Shown here: in pieces, positions 19,974 to 27,132 of the stretch | Layout of the letters: each line of letters opens with the position of its first letter | Position numbering within the stretch: the first letter of the stretch is position 1 | Assembly (NCBI GenBank): GCA_017471045.1 | Contig: JAFUWZ010000052.1 | Span: 62,001-126,000, forward strand | Length of the DNA: 64,000 nt | Source of the DNA: Bacteroidales bacterium | GTDB taxonomy: Bacteria > Bacteroidota > Bacteroidia > Bacteroidales > UBA932 | Direction: 5' to 3' | Translations under genes and position numbers: made by a program | The notes under the pieces: model-generated | The model's input: only the letters and a program-made list of their open reading frames with translations | The model's database searches: none | What the model was told of the DNA's origin: nothing

Positions 19974-21311
19974 ATGGCCTCGAAACTCTGGGACAAAGGC
20001 TTCTCCCTGGATGAGAAAATCGAAAAATTTACCGTCGGCCAGGACCGTGTCCTGGACCTGGCCCTGGCCCCCTACGACATTTTGGGTACCATGGCGCACA
20101 TCACGATGCTGGAAAGCCGGGGTCTGCTCGCCCCGGACGAACTGCCGCTCCTGCTCGCGGAGCTCAAAGCCCTGCATGCCCGGGCCGCAGCCGGCGAATT
20201 CGTGATCGAAGACGGCATCGAAGACGTCCATTCGCAGGTGGAGCTGATGCTGACTCGCAAGCTGGGTGACCTGGGCAAGAAAGTACATACGGGCCGCTCG
20301 CGCAACGATCAGGTCCTCGTGGACCTGAAGCTCTTCTCCCGGGATGCGTTGGAGCGGATCGTCCGGAAGGTCCAGTCCTTGTTTGCCGTTCTCCAAGTTC
20401 AAAGCGAGCGATACAAGGATGTCCTGATCCCGGGTTATACGCATCTGCAGGTGGCGATGCCCTCCTCCTTCGGGCTGTGGTTCGGCGCATACGCCGAGAG
20501 TCTGGCCGACGACCTGTCCGTACTGAAAGCAGCCTGGGACGTGACCAACCAGAACCCGCTGGGCTCCGCGGCCGGTTACGGCTCTTCGGCACCCCTGGAC
20601 CGGTCGATGACCACGCGCCTGCTCGGTTTCGATGATCTGGATTACAATGTTGTCTATGCCCAGATGGGCCGCGGTAAGACCGAGCGGCTGATAGCCTTTG
20701 CGCTTTCGTCCGTCGCGGAGACGCTGGGCCGTCTGGCGGCCGATTGCTGCCTGTACAACAGTCAGAATTTCGCTTTCATCAAACTGCCGGACCGGATGAC
20801 GACCGGGTCCAGCATCATGCCCCACAAGAAGAATCCCGATGTCTTCGAACTGATCCGGGCGCGCTGCAACAAGCTCTGCGCGGCGCCCAATACGCTCCGG
20901 CTCGTGACGACCAACCTGCCGTCCGGCTATTTCCGGGACATGCAGGTGCTCAAGGAAGTGTTCGTCCCGCTTTTCGGCGAACTGGAGGACTGCCTGGATA
21001 TCGCGGCCTACGCCGTTCAGGAGATGCAGGTGGCCGAGGGACTGATGGACGATCCGCGCTACCGGCTTGCCTTCAGCGTCGAGGAAGTGAACGACCGGGT
21101 TGCCCGCGGTGTCCCGTTCCGCGACGCCTACAAGGCGGTGGGCCTGGAGATCCAGGCGGGCGAGTTTGATTACCACGGTACGCTGCACCACACGCATGAG
21201 GGCTCCATCGGCAACCTTTGCAACGACCGCATTGCCGGGAAATTCGACCGCGTGCTTTCCGGTTTCACCTTCGATCGCATTCATGCGGCCGTTGACGCCC
21301 TGCTGGGCTGA
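19974..21311 (+). CDS. argH: Argininosuccinate lyase
   Basis: 445 residues of the fumarase/aspartase superfamily; splits argininosuccinate into arginine and fumarate, the last pathway step. Motifs: HTGRSRNDQVLVDLKLF, YTHLQVAMPSSFG and the signature GSSIMPHKKNPDVFE (about 279-293). It starts 3 nt after argE and is the last gene of the operon; no clear terminator hairpin follows, and the next 700 nt look decayed. Confidence 0.95.
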   Translation: MASKLWDKGFSLDEKIEKFTVGQDRVLDLALAPYDILGTMAHITMLESRGLLAPDELPLLLAELKALHARAAAGEFVIEDGIEDVHSQVELMLTRKLGDLGKKVHTGRSRNDQVLVDLKLFSRDALERIVRKVQSLFAVLQVQSERYKDVLIPGYTHLQVAMPSSFGLWFGAYAESLADDLSVLKAAWDVTNQNPLGSAAGYGSSAPLDRSMTTRLLGFDDLDYNVVYAQMGRGKTERLIAFALSSVAETLGRLAADCCLYNSQNFAFIKLPDRMTTGSSIMPHKKNPDVFELIRARCNKLCAAPNTLRLVTTNLPSGYFRDMQVLKEVFVPLFGELEDCLDIAAYAVQEMQVAEGLMDDPRYRLAFSVEEVNDRVARGVPFRDAYKAVGLEIQAGEFDYHGTLHHTHEGSIGNLCNDRIAGKFDRVLSGFTFDRIHAAVDALLG

Positions 21312-22016
21312 AGGTCAGTAGGGAAGGGCGGGCAGATGGGCGTGGACGACGTCCAGGATGAGCGCGACGCTGATGCAGCAGTTCTCGTTGCCGCGGACCT
21401 GATTGGCAGGTTCTTCATTATATTTGAAACAAATGGGGAAAACTCCGTTTTCAAGATAAAACAGGTTGTTTATCAAGAAACTGATCGTTGTTCTGGTCTT
21501 GCCGGTGTCCCAGATGGCTGTCGGAAACAGGCCGGCTAAAGGAGCGTATGTCCCTGGTTGACAATCTCCCTGAACGTGAGTAGTTACTGCTGAAGGTCCA
21601 CTTTCTGGATGAAATTCCCTATGAAGAACTATCCCGGCGCGGCGGGAGCGCATCCGGCAAACCTTCCGCTGCTGCGGCTGTTGCCGTCTGTCTGGCCCTG
21701 GCCGCCGGTATCACGTTCCGTATCCTAGCACACGGAGAAGGCGGTCCGATGAATCCTTCAGAAGGGGGATACGCCCACGTCATACAATTGGATGAAGACG
21801 GGGGGAAGAAGTCACCATTTATCAGGGGAAACAAGACCGGTTGACGGTCCATGTGATGTGTAGCAGCAAAGGCCGGTCTTTCAGCTCACTGTTTTTTCCG
21901 GAACTTTCCAACTCGACGAAATCGTGGAACGGGTCAGGCGTTGACGCATTGTTGCGTGATCCATAATGCAACAAAGATGGAGTTTTTTCGTATCTTTCGG
22001 CCATAACAAATAGAAG
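21312..22016. other. 705-nt gap with decayed coding fragments
   Basis: No intact gene is visible. On the minus strand about 21315-21530 reads as a plausible protein tail (FPTAIWDTGKTRTTISF then NEEPANQVRGNENCC), with no convincing start. On the plus strand about 21590-21843 reads FLDEIPYEELSRRGG, then an alanine-rich hydrophobic stretch and a stop, like a broken small membrane protein. Neither can be assigned. The last 60 nt lead into the GH28 gene; a weak TATCTTTC box is at about 21990. Confidence 0.4.
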
Positions 22017-23390
22017 ATGAAACGTTTTTGCTTCCTGTGTGCTTTGTTTTTCCTGTCTGGCCTTGCCCGGGCAGGCGTATATGAGACCCTGTATAAAGAC
22101 CTGCCGGTCCCGCTCCCGGAGCCGGAGTTGCCCGCCATTCCGGACCGGACGGTTTCGCTCGGGGACTATGGCGCCGTGGGCGACGGGATCACGGACAATA
22201 CGGCCGCTTTCGAGAAAGCGGTGGCGTCGCTGACCCGGCAGGGCGGCGGCCATCTGGTCGTTCCAGCCGGCATCTTCCTGACCGGCCCCATCGTCCTGAA
22301 GGACCGCATCGACCTGCATCTGGAGCGGAATGCGATGATCCTGCTCAGCCCCGACAAGACGGCGCACCTCTCCAAGGGCAAGGTGGTCCCCGGGATCAGC
22401 GCCAGCAAACGCAAGGACGTGAGTATCACGGGAGAAGGGATCATCGACGGCAACGGGCAGTGGTGGCGCGGCGTCAAGCGCGGCAAGGTCAGCGACGTGG
22501 AGTGGAATGCCTTCCTGCGCATGGGCGGAACGGTCAGTGTTGACGGGAAACTGTGGTATCCTTTCGGCCTGGATGCTTATCCTGACATAGCCGGGACGGC
22601 GGAGGCGCAGGAGAAGATGCGTGTCCACATGGTCCGTTTCATGGACTGTGAGCGGGTGCTGGTCCAGGGCGTGACGCTGCAGAATTCGCCGAAATTCCAC
22701 CTCATCCCCCAGCGCTGCGAGGACGTCGTCGTCGAGGGAGTGACGGTGCGCTGCCCGTGGAATGCGCAGAACGGGGACGGGATCGATATCTCCCAGTGCC
22801 GGCGGGTCCTGGTGACCCGGTGCCACGTGGACGTGGGCGATGACGGCATCTGCATGAAAGGCGGGGCCGGTGCCGCCGCTTTGCAGAGCGGTCCCTGTTC
22901 CGATATCCTGATCGTGGACAACCAGGTCTTCCATGCACATGGCGGGTTTGTCATCGGCTCGGAGTTTTCCGGCGGCATGGTCCGTATCGTCGTGCAGCGC
23001 AACACCTTCTCCGGTACGGATATGGGCCTGCGTTTCAAGAGCGCGCCCGGCCGGGGCGGAAAGTGCGAGGATATTTTTATCTCTGACACCTATATGTCTG
23101 ATATCCAGGGAGAAGCGGTTGTTTTCGAAACGTCCTACGCAGACCGGCCTGTCGGTCACGATGATGCGGTCGCTTCACGGGTGCAGGAGTTCTTGCCGGA
23201 ATTCAGTGACATCCGCATCTCCCGCGTGACCTGCCGGGGCGCCCGGACCGCTGTCGCGGCATCCGGTTCGCGCGCGATGATCCACGACATCGTGCTGGAG
23301 GATTGCACCTTCTTCTATACGGAGACGGCCACGCGCATCAGCGATCCGGCGATGATCCGCCTCTCCAACGTCCGCTTGGAGACATACTGA
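22017..23390 (+). CDS. Glycoside hydrolase family 28 (polygalacturonase-like)
   Basis: 457 residues with a signal peptide (MKRFCFLCALFFLSGLARA), so secreted. The right-handed beta-helix begins at VSLGDYGAVGDGITDNTAAF. The GH28 catalytic acids are present: D254 in NGDGID and the pair D275-D276 in GDDG, then HGGFVIGSE (the family HG) and LRFKSAPGRGG (the RxK motif). It probably attacks galacturonan or rhamnogalacturonan side chains of plant pectin. No SusC/SusD pair is in the window, so it is not part of a visible polysaccharide-utilisation locus. It faces the convergent serine hydrolase at 23438. Confidence 0.88.
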   Translation: MKRFCFLCALFFLSGLARAGVYETLYKDLPVPLPEPELPAIPDRTVSLGDYGAVGDGITDNTAAFEKAVASLTRQGGGHLVVPAGIFLTGPIVLKDRIDLHLERNAMILLSPDKTAHLSKGKVVPGISASKRKDVSITGEGIIDGNGQWWRGVKRGKVSDVEWNAFLRMGGTVSVDGKLWYPFGLDAYPDIAGTAEAQEKMRVHMVRFMDCERVLVQGVTLQNSPKFHLIPQRCEDVVVEGVTVRCPWNAQNGDGIDISQCRRVLVTRCHVDVGDDGICMKGGAGAAALQSGPCSDILIVDNQVFHAHGGFVIGSEFSGGMVRIVVQRNTFSGTDMGLRFKSAPGRGGKCEDIFISDTYMSDIQGEAVVFETSYADRPVGHDDAVASRVQEFLPEFSDIRISRVTCRGARTAVAASGSRAMIHDIVLEDCTFFYTETATRISDPAMIRLSNVRLETY

Positions 23391-23437
23391 CGCAAAGGCC
23401 TGCCTGACCGCAGTGGCAGACTCGGGCGGCAGCAGTT

Positions 23438-24481
23438 TCAGAGCACCGGCAGCAAGTTGTCCCAGACGCGGTTCAGCTGCGCCTGCGTCTTGCCGTTGTT
23501 GGCCGTCATCACGATGACGGCGTCGCGCTCCGGCAGCACCAGGATGAACTGTCCGTGCGCCCCGGCCGCCCGGAAAGCGCCGTGCCTGCAGAGCCAGATC
23601 TGGTAACCGTAGCCCTGCATCCAGTCGCTATTCTCCTCATTGAGCCCCTTCCGCTCCACAGACTCCAGCGAAGGGTGAGAGGCGATCTGCCGCGAAGAGG
23701 CCGCCGTGATCCACTCGGCTGGGATCAGGGATTTCCCGTGCCAGACGCCCTTCTGGAGCAGCAGCTGGCCCATCTTGGCCATATCTTCGGTTTTGAGCCG
23801 CAGGCCCCAGCCGCCGCAGGTGATCCCCTGCGGACTCTCTTCCCAGGTCCATCCTTCAATCCCCAGCGGGTCGAAGAGCCGGGGCTTTAGATAGTCCGCG
23901 AGGGACTGCCCGCTCTGGCGGGTCAGGATCGCGGAAAGCAGATAAGTGCAGGCGGAATTGTATTTGAATGAGGCCCCGCCAGGGTGGATGACCGGGACGG
24001 AAAGGATACCCTGAACCCAGTCCTCCGCGCTCTGCCGAAGCTGTGGGCAGGGATCCCTCTCGAATCCGCTGCCCATGGTCAGCAAGTCATTGACTCTCAT
24101 TTCCTTGAGTGGGGTAGACGCCTCCGTGGGGAGCCGGTCCGGGAAGAAATCTACGACCCGGTCCTCCAGACTGAGGAGTCCTTCGCTAATGGCCAGCCCG
24201 ATGGCCATGGAGGTGAACGTTTTGCTGACGGACCACATCTCGTGCGGCAGGGCGGGACCATAGCCTTCCCACCATTTCTCTCCCAGGATCTTGCCATGCT
24301 GGAGGACCATGATGGAGTGGATGTCTTCTCCCGCGTCCTCCACATCTTGGACATAGGCCGCGAAGGCTTCTTGGAAAGCCGGGGAGGGCTTCCCGTGGGG
24401 AATCGCGCCGGTCCGGGACTGGCAGGACAGGGTCAGGAAGAGTAGTGCCGCGACAAACGGCCGGCCAAGCGATCGTTTCAT
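23438..24481 (-). CDS. Class-C beta-lactamase-like serine hydrolase, lipoprotein
   Basis: 347 residues from the ATG at 24481, chosen because it gives a clean lipoprotein signal (MKRSLGRPFVAALLFLTLSC, lipobox cysteine C20); a longer in-frame start at 24538 adds a charged extension and is less likely. SxxK is S84-V-S-K87 and the YxN motif is in FKYNSACTY. The family includes penicillin-binding DD-peptidases, esterases and 6-aminohexanoate-dimer hydrolases as well as beta-lactamases; this one is most like general beta-lactamase family PF00144 proteins, and resistance is not implied. It stands alone, convergent with the GH28 gene. Confidence 0.82.
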   Translation of the reverse strand: MKRSLGRPFVAALLFLTLSCQSRTGAIPHGKPSPAFQEAFAAYVQDVEDAGEDIHSIMVLQHGKILGEKWWEGYGPALPHEMWSVSKTFTSMAIGLAISEGLLSLEDRVVDFFPDRLPTEASTPLKEMRVNDLLTMGSGFERDPCPQLRQSAEDWVQGILSVPVIHPGGASFKYNSACTYLLSAILTRQSGQSLADYLKPRLFDPLGIEGWTWEESPQGITCGGWGLRLKTEDMAKMGQLLLQKGVWHGKSLIPAEWITAASSRQIASHPSLESVERKGLNEENSDWMQGYGYQIWLCRHGAFRAAGAHGQFILVLPERDAVIVMTANNGKTQAQLNRVWDNLLPVL

Positions 24482-24805
24482 TTCGGGTAGTTTTTCCTTT
24501 TGCATAAAGATACGTTGTTTCTGCGAAATAATCGACATCTTTGAGAAGAGAAAGTGCCGATCCTATGAAAAGATCCTCATCCCGGTCTCCAAGCATCGCA
24601 AGGAAGCGCCTTTCCAGAATCGCAGAGCGGTGCACAACAGGCTCTCCGGCCCGCTTATGAGCTGACCGTCCTGGAGCACGGCATCCACCAGGTGCCTGGT
24701 ACGGTCCTGAGCCGCGGCGAAGTGCTGCTGTCGGACCCTGTGCTGGAGATCAGCGGATTCAATCTTTCCCGGTCGCGGTGATGCAGCCTGCCGGGGAGGG
24801 AGCGG

Positions 24806-25174
24806 CTATTTGAGGAAAACGAAAAACACGGCGAGCACGAGGCAGGCAAAGGCGGCCAGATGGTTCCAGTGCAGCGTCTCGCCCTTGAAGAGGAAGAGAA
24901 TGATCACGGTGAATACCGTCAGCGAGATGACTTCCTGAATCACTTTGAGCTGCAACAGGTTGAACGGGCCTCCGTTGGCAGCGTAGCCGATGCGGTTGGC
25001 CGGGACCGTGAGGCAGTATTCAAAGAAAGCGATGCCCCAGGAGAAGAGGATGACCCCGATGAGCGGCCAGCCGGTCGAGATCTTCATCTCGCTGAGTTTA
25101 AGGTGTCCATACCAGGCAAACGTCATGAAGACGTTCGAGCAGATCAGCATCAAGACGGTCTCAAGTCCTCTCAT
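24806..25174 (-). CDS. Small DMT-family membrane protein (DUF486-like)
   Basis: 122 residues with four predicted transmembrane helices (about 5-20, 31-50, 77-96, 101-121). The sequence FAWYGHLK and FFEYCLTVPANRIGY is characteristic of the DUF486/DMT protein family, whose substrate is unknown. The ATG at 25174 is preferred because the -7 box TATCTTTG lies 21 nt upstream (25196-25203) and the longer frame to 25288 is non-hydrophobic and would cross this promoter. The last residues (FVFLK) follow a hydrophobic helix, as in homologues. Confidence 0.8.
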   Translation of the reverse strand: MRGLETVLMLICSNVFMTFAWYGHLKLSEMKISTGWPLIGVILFSWGIAFFEYCLTVPANRIGYAANGGPFNLLQLKVIQEVISLTVFTVIILFLFKGETLHWNHLAAFACLVLAVFFVFLK

Positions 25175-25195
25175 CTCGTTCTTTTGAAAAGCGTG

Positions 25196-25203
25196 CAAAG
25201 ATA
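25196..25203 (-). promoter_or_regulatory. -7 box for the DMT-family gene
   Basis: TATCTTTG on the minus strand, 21 nt before the ATG at 25174; it also argues against the longer start at 25288. Confidence 0.45.
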
Positions 25204-25238
25204 CGATAATCCCGACAAAAGTGTCCGGGTGAGAGGCG

Positions 25239-25394
25239 TTATTTTGCTGCCATCGTGATGATTTCGCCGGGGACGGTGTCAAACTCAAGGATTCCTTGCC
25301 GGACCTCTTTCCAGGCCACAGGTAATAGCGCCTGATCTGGCTGAAAGTCGTGTCGGCGGCCAGGGGAAAAGATCGTTATGAGAAGCCTTTTCAT
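25239..25394 (-). CDS. Possible small ORF or gene remnant
   Basis: An open frame of 51 codons begins MKRLLITIFSPGRRHDF and ends GEIITMAAK. It starts 13 nt after the stop of the next upstream minus-strand gene. The first residues look like the start of a signal peptide, but the hydrophobic stretch is broken, and a neighbouring frame reads PLAADTTFS, so this may be a frameshifted remnant. No function recognised. Confidence 0.2.
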   Translation of the reverse strand: MKRLLITIFSPGRRHDFQPDQALLPVAWKEVRQGILEFDTVPGEIITMAAK

Positions 25395-25407
25395 GGGGAG
25401 CGGGGGA

Positions 25408-25746
25408 TCAGCCCAGGCGGGCTTCGTTCAGGGGATGGGACCAGTCCACGGTGGCGCCAAGCCCGGCGGCGATGGCATCGATCTCGGGCCGGAGGGCTTC
25501 CAGGAAGGCGGATTCGCGTTTTTTGGACCGGCGGCCGGGGGCACGGAAGATTTCCTTTTCAAAATAGGCGTCGTACGAGATGGCGAAGTCCAGGGCGTTC
25601 TCGTGCGGGAAGAAGGAGACGGCGACCCGGTAGGAGATCATCCCGGCCTCGGAATCTGAGATCAGCAGGACATGGGCTCCGCGGCGCTCCACGCCGGAAA
25701 AGTTCGCCTGCGCCTCGAAATATCGGGAATAAACGTTGGTTTCCAT
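25408..25746 (-). CDS. Hypothetical protein
   Basis: 112 residues, no signal peptide, no transmembrane helix. The sequence alternates predicted strands and helices (ISYRVAVSFFPHENALDFAI; a lysine/arginine-rich segment GRRSKKRE near residue 72). I do not recognise the family. It lies 26 nt downstream of the YbaK-like gene on the same strand, so the two are probably co-transcribed. The ATG at 25746 was chosen because the upstream extension belongs to the neighbouring gene in another frame. Confidence 0.5.
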   Translation of the reverse strand: METNVYSRYFEAQANFSGVERRGAHVLLISDSEAGMISYRVAVSFFPHENALDFAISYDAYFEKEIFRAPGRRSKKRESAFLEALRPEIDAIAAGLGATVDWSHPLNEARLG

Positions 25747-25772
25747 AGTTCCTTTATCTGAAAGGTCTGCGG

Positions 25773-26312
25773 TCAGGGGATGAGGGTCAGCGTGTGGCCG
25801 GAGGCGGGGAGGTATTTGTCCAGCAGATCGGCCGTCCGGATCTTGACGAAGCAGGTGGGCGTACCGTCCGTGCAGGCGAACCATTCGCTCCCGGCGAGGG
25901 AGCGGTCCATCACCAGGTGGACGGACCTGCACTCCGGGAGGATGGCGCTCAGGATGGTCGTCGCCCCGACCTCTACGCCGGTCAGTTCGCGCAGTTGCTG
26001 CGCGGGCGCGAAGGAGACCCGCGGGATGCCCCCCAGTGCGGCACAGAACTCCCGGGTGACAAAGGGCCGGTCGTCGGATGTGACGTACAGGTAGAACTCC
26101 GTCTGCTGGCGGTTGCAAAGGAAGACGGTCTTCACGATATGCACCCCGATCCGGGCATTGATGTGCCGGCAGTCTTCCATGGTGATGCCGGGATCGGTAT
26201 CCACTCTCTCGAACGGGATGCCCAGGGCGGCGAAAGTCTGATAGACTTTCTGCTGCAGGTCCGACGCGAACCGCTCCGGAGGCGTCGGGATCAAGTCGCT
26301 GACGTAAAACAT
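25773..26312 (-). CDS. YbaK/ProX-type aminoacyl-tRNA deacylase domain protein
   Basis: 179 residues matching the prolyl-tRNA-synthetase-associated (YbaK/INS) domain: VDTDPGITMEDCRHIN, then HIVKTVFLCNRQ with the conserved catalytic-region lysine, FYLYVTSDDRPF, and GATTILSAI. Free-standing members (ProXp-ala, YbaK) hydrolyse mischarged tRNA, typically Ala-tRNA(Pro) or Cys-tRNA(Pro). The substrate here cannot be set from sequence alone. It is followed by the hypothetical gene at 25408. A weak TACATTTA box is upstream. Confidence 0.8.
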   Translation of the reverse strand: MFYVSDLIPTPPERFASDLQQKVYQTFAALGIPFERVDTDPGITMEDCRHINARIGVHIVKTVFLCNRQQTEFYLYVTSDDRPFVTREFCAALGGIPRVSFAPAQQLRELTGVEVGATTILSAILPECRSVHLVMDRSLAGSEWFACTDGTPTCFVKIRTADLLDKYLPASGHTLTLIP

Positions 26313-26349
26313 ACTGTTTCTGGAACTGTAAATGTAAGACCGTCCTGAA

Positions 26350-26387
26350 AGGGGAAGGCTTCAGAGGGTCTTGCATAGGAGAATCGA
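26350..26387 (-). repeat. Truncated copy of tRNA-Glu 3' end plus terminator (attachment-site-like)
   Basis: About 38 nt matching 26992-27031, with GGGAAGGCTTCAGA and TAGGAGAATCGA identical and a 2-nt gap plus a few mismatches between them. Relative to the intact copy, the terminator hairpin has decayed. The two copies bracket the nucleotidyltransferase-HEPN gene. Confidence 0.6.
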
Positions 26388-26390
26388 GGA

Positions 26391-26939
26391 TTATTCTATA
26401 ATCGCTTTAATGCGGGAAACCAAGTCCTTGGTCTTCTCGAGGAGCGGGGCCATCTCGGTCTCATTTGACTGGTAGACCAAGTTGTAATCGCTCTTTTCAC
26501 GAAGGTCCTGCAACTTGGCGTAGAGACGGCCGTCATCGGCGGTGAATACGCCCGGGATGACGTACTTCTGACCGAACATCAGCCCGGCTCCTTTGTGGCT
26601 GCACACTTCAATATGGTCGTTGATGAGGAGGGCTGATACCGCATGAAATGCGGCGGAATAGGAGCGAGGATGGGTGGTCCACTCATCACGGGAGTAGATA
26701 ACAGGGACGATGACTTCACCATGTTCCCAGCCGAGTTCCGTCAGCGGATATGCCAATGAATCGTAGAGGCCGATATCAGCACGCGGTCCGCTCACGAGGA
26801 TGAGGATGTCCCAGTCGGAACCGGCGTGGGCATCTCCACGTGCCCGGGATCCATACAGGAATGCCTGAATGCCGGAAGGCATCACCTCCCGGGCCTTGCT
26901 CTTGATGAGTTCAAACATCGTCTGTTCCTTCAAGCTCAT
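26391..26939 (-). CDS. Fused minimal nucleotidyltransferase and truncated HEPN domain
   Basis: 182 residues. Residues 1 to about 90 are an MNT nucleotidyltransferase with GSRARGD (30-36) and metal-ligand aspartates D42 and D44 (GSDWDIL). From about residue 92 the chain is the C-terminal two-thirds of a HEPN protein (YSAAFHAVSALL, then HKGAGLMFGQKYV), lacking its first helix. HepT-like toxins carry an Rx4-6H motif; R92 and H99 still fit Rx6H. In relatives these are two adjacent genes, an MntA/HepT-type toxin-antitoxin pair in which MNT inactivates HEPN by nucleotidylation. This looks like a deletion that joined them in frame. A -7 box ends 4 nt before the ATG. Confidence 0.75.
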   Translation of the reverse strand: MSLKEQTMFELIKSKAREVMPSGIQAFLYGSRARGDAHAGSDWDILILVSGPRADIGLYDSLAYPLTELGWEHGEVIVPVIYSRDEWTTHPRSYSAAFHAVSALLINDHIEVCSHKGAGLMFGQKYVIPGVFTADDGRLYAKLQDLREKSDYNLVYQSNETEMAPLLEKTKDLVSRIKAIIE

Positions 26940-26943
26940 AACG

Positions 26944-26951
26944 CAAATGTA
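26944..26951 (-). promoter_or_regulatory. -7 box immediately before the MNT-HEPN ATG
   Basis: TACATTTG is followed by CGTT and then ATG. Transcription would begin at or next to the start codon, suggesting a leaderless or nearly leaderless transcript. Confidence 0.4.
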
Positions 26952-26981
26952 GAGAATTAATTCTGTGTTACCATATAAAAA

Positions 26982-27000
26982 CCTTCCCAGAAAGGGAAGG
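26982..27000 (-). terminator. Rho-independent terminator of tRNA-Glu
   Basis: On the minus strand CCTTCCC-TTTCT-GGGAAGG followed by TTTTT, 12 nt past the tRNA 3' end. Confidence 0.75.
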
Positions 27001-27031
27001 CTTCAGAAGAGGTACTGGGTAGGAGAATCGA
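26992..27031 (-). repeat. tRNA-Glu 3' end direct repeat (intact copy)
   Basis: Covers the T-arm end and acceptor 3' strand of tRNA-Glu and part of its terminator; partner of 26350-26387. This is the usual place for integrase attachment sites. Confidence 0.6.
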
Positions 27032-27084
27032 ACTCCTATTGCAAGATTGAGAATCTTGAGTACTAACCGTTATACGAACCCAGC
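27013..27084 (-). tRNA. tRNA-Glu (anticodon CTC)
   Basis: A 72-nt cloverleaf on the minus strand: acceptor GCTGGGT/ACCCAGT, anticodon stem CAAGA/TCTTG with loop TTCTCAA giving CTC, T-arm AGGAG-TTCGATT-CTCCT. CCA is not encoded. A TATCTTTG box lies at 27100-27107 and a terminator follows. Confidence 0.92.
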
Positions 27085-27099
27085 GTGCGATTGCAGGTG

Positions 27100-27107
27100 C
27101 AAAGATA
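27100..27107 (-). promoter_or_regulatory. -7 box for tRNA-Glu
   Basis: TATCTTTG on the minus strand, 15 nt before the mature tRNA 5' end. Confidence 0.5.
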
Positions 27108-27132
27108 GGCAAAAAACTGCAATCTCCAAATT

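Noticed and set aside
23425-23445. Possible second copy of the argE palindromic element (GGCAGCAGTTTC near 23429)
   Set aside because: Only about 12 nt match one arm and there is no partner arm; probably chance.
24541-24805. Protein fragment on the plus strand (AYELTVLEHGIHQVPG...)
   Set aside because: It reads as a plausible short tail with no start and no recognised family; the 265-nt gap is treated as non-coding or debris.
26350-26390. A second tRNA gene
   Set aside because: Only the 3' part of tRNA-Glu and its terminator are matched; no anticodon or D arm is present.
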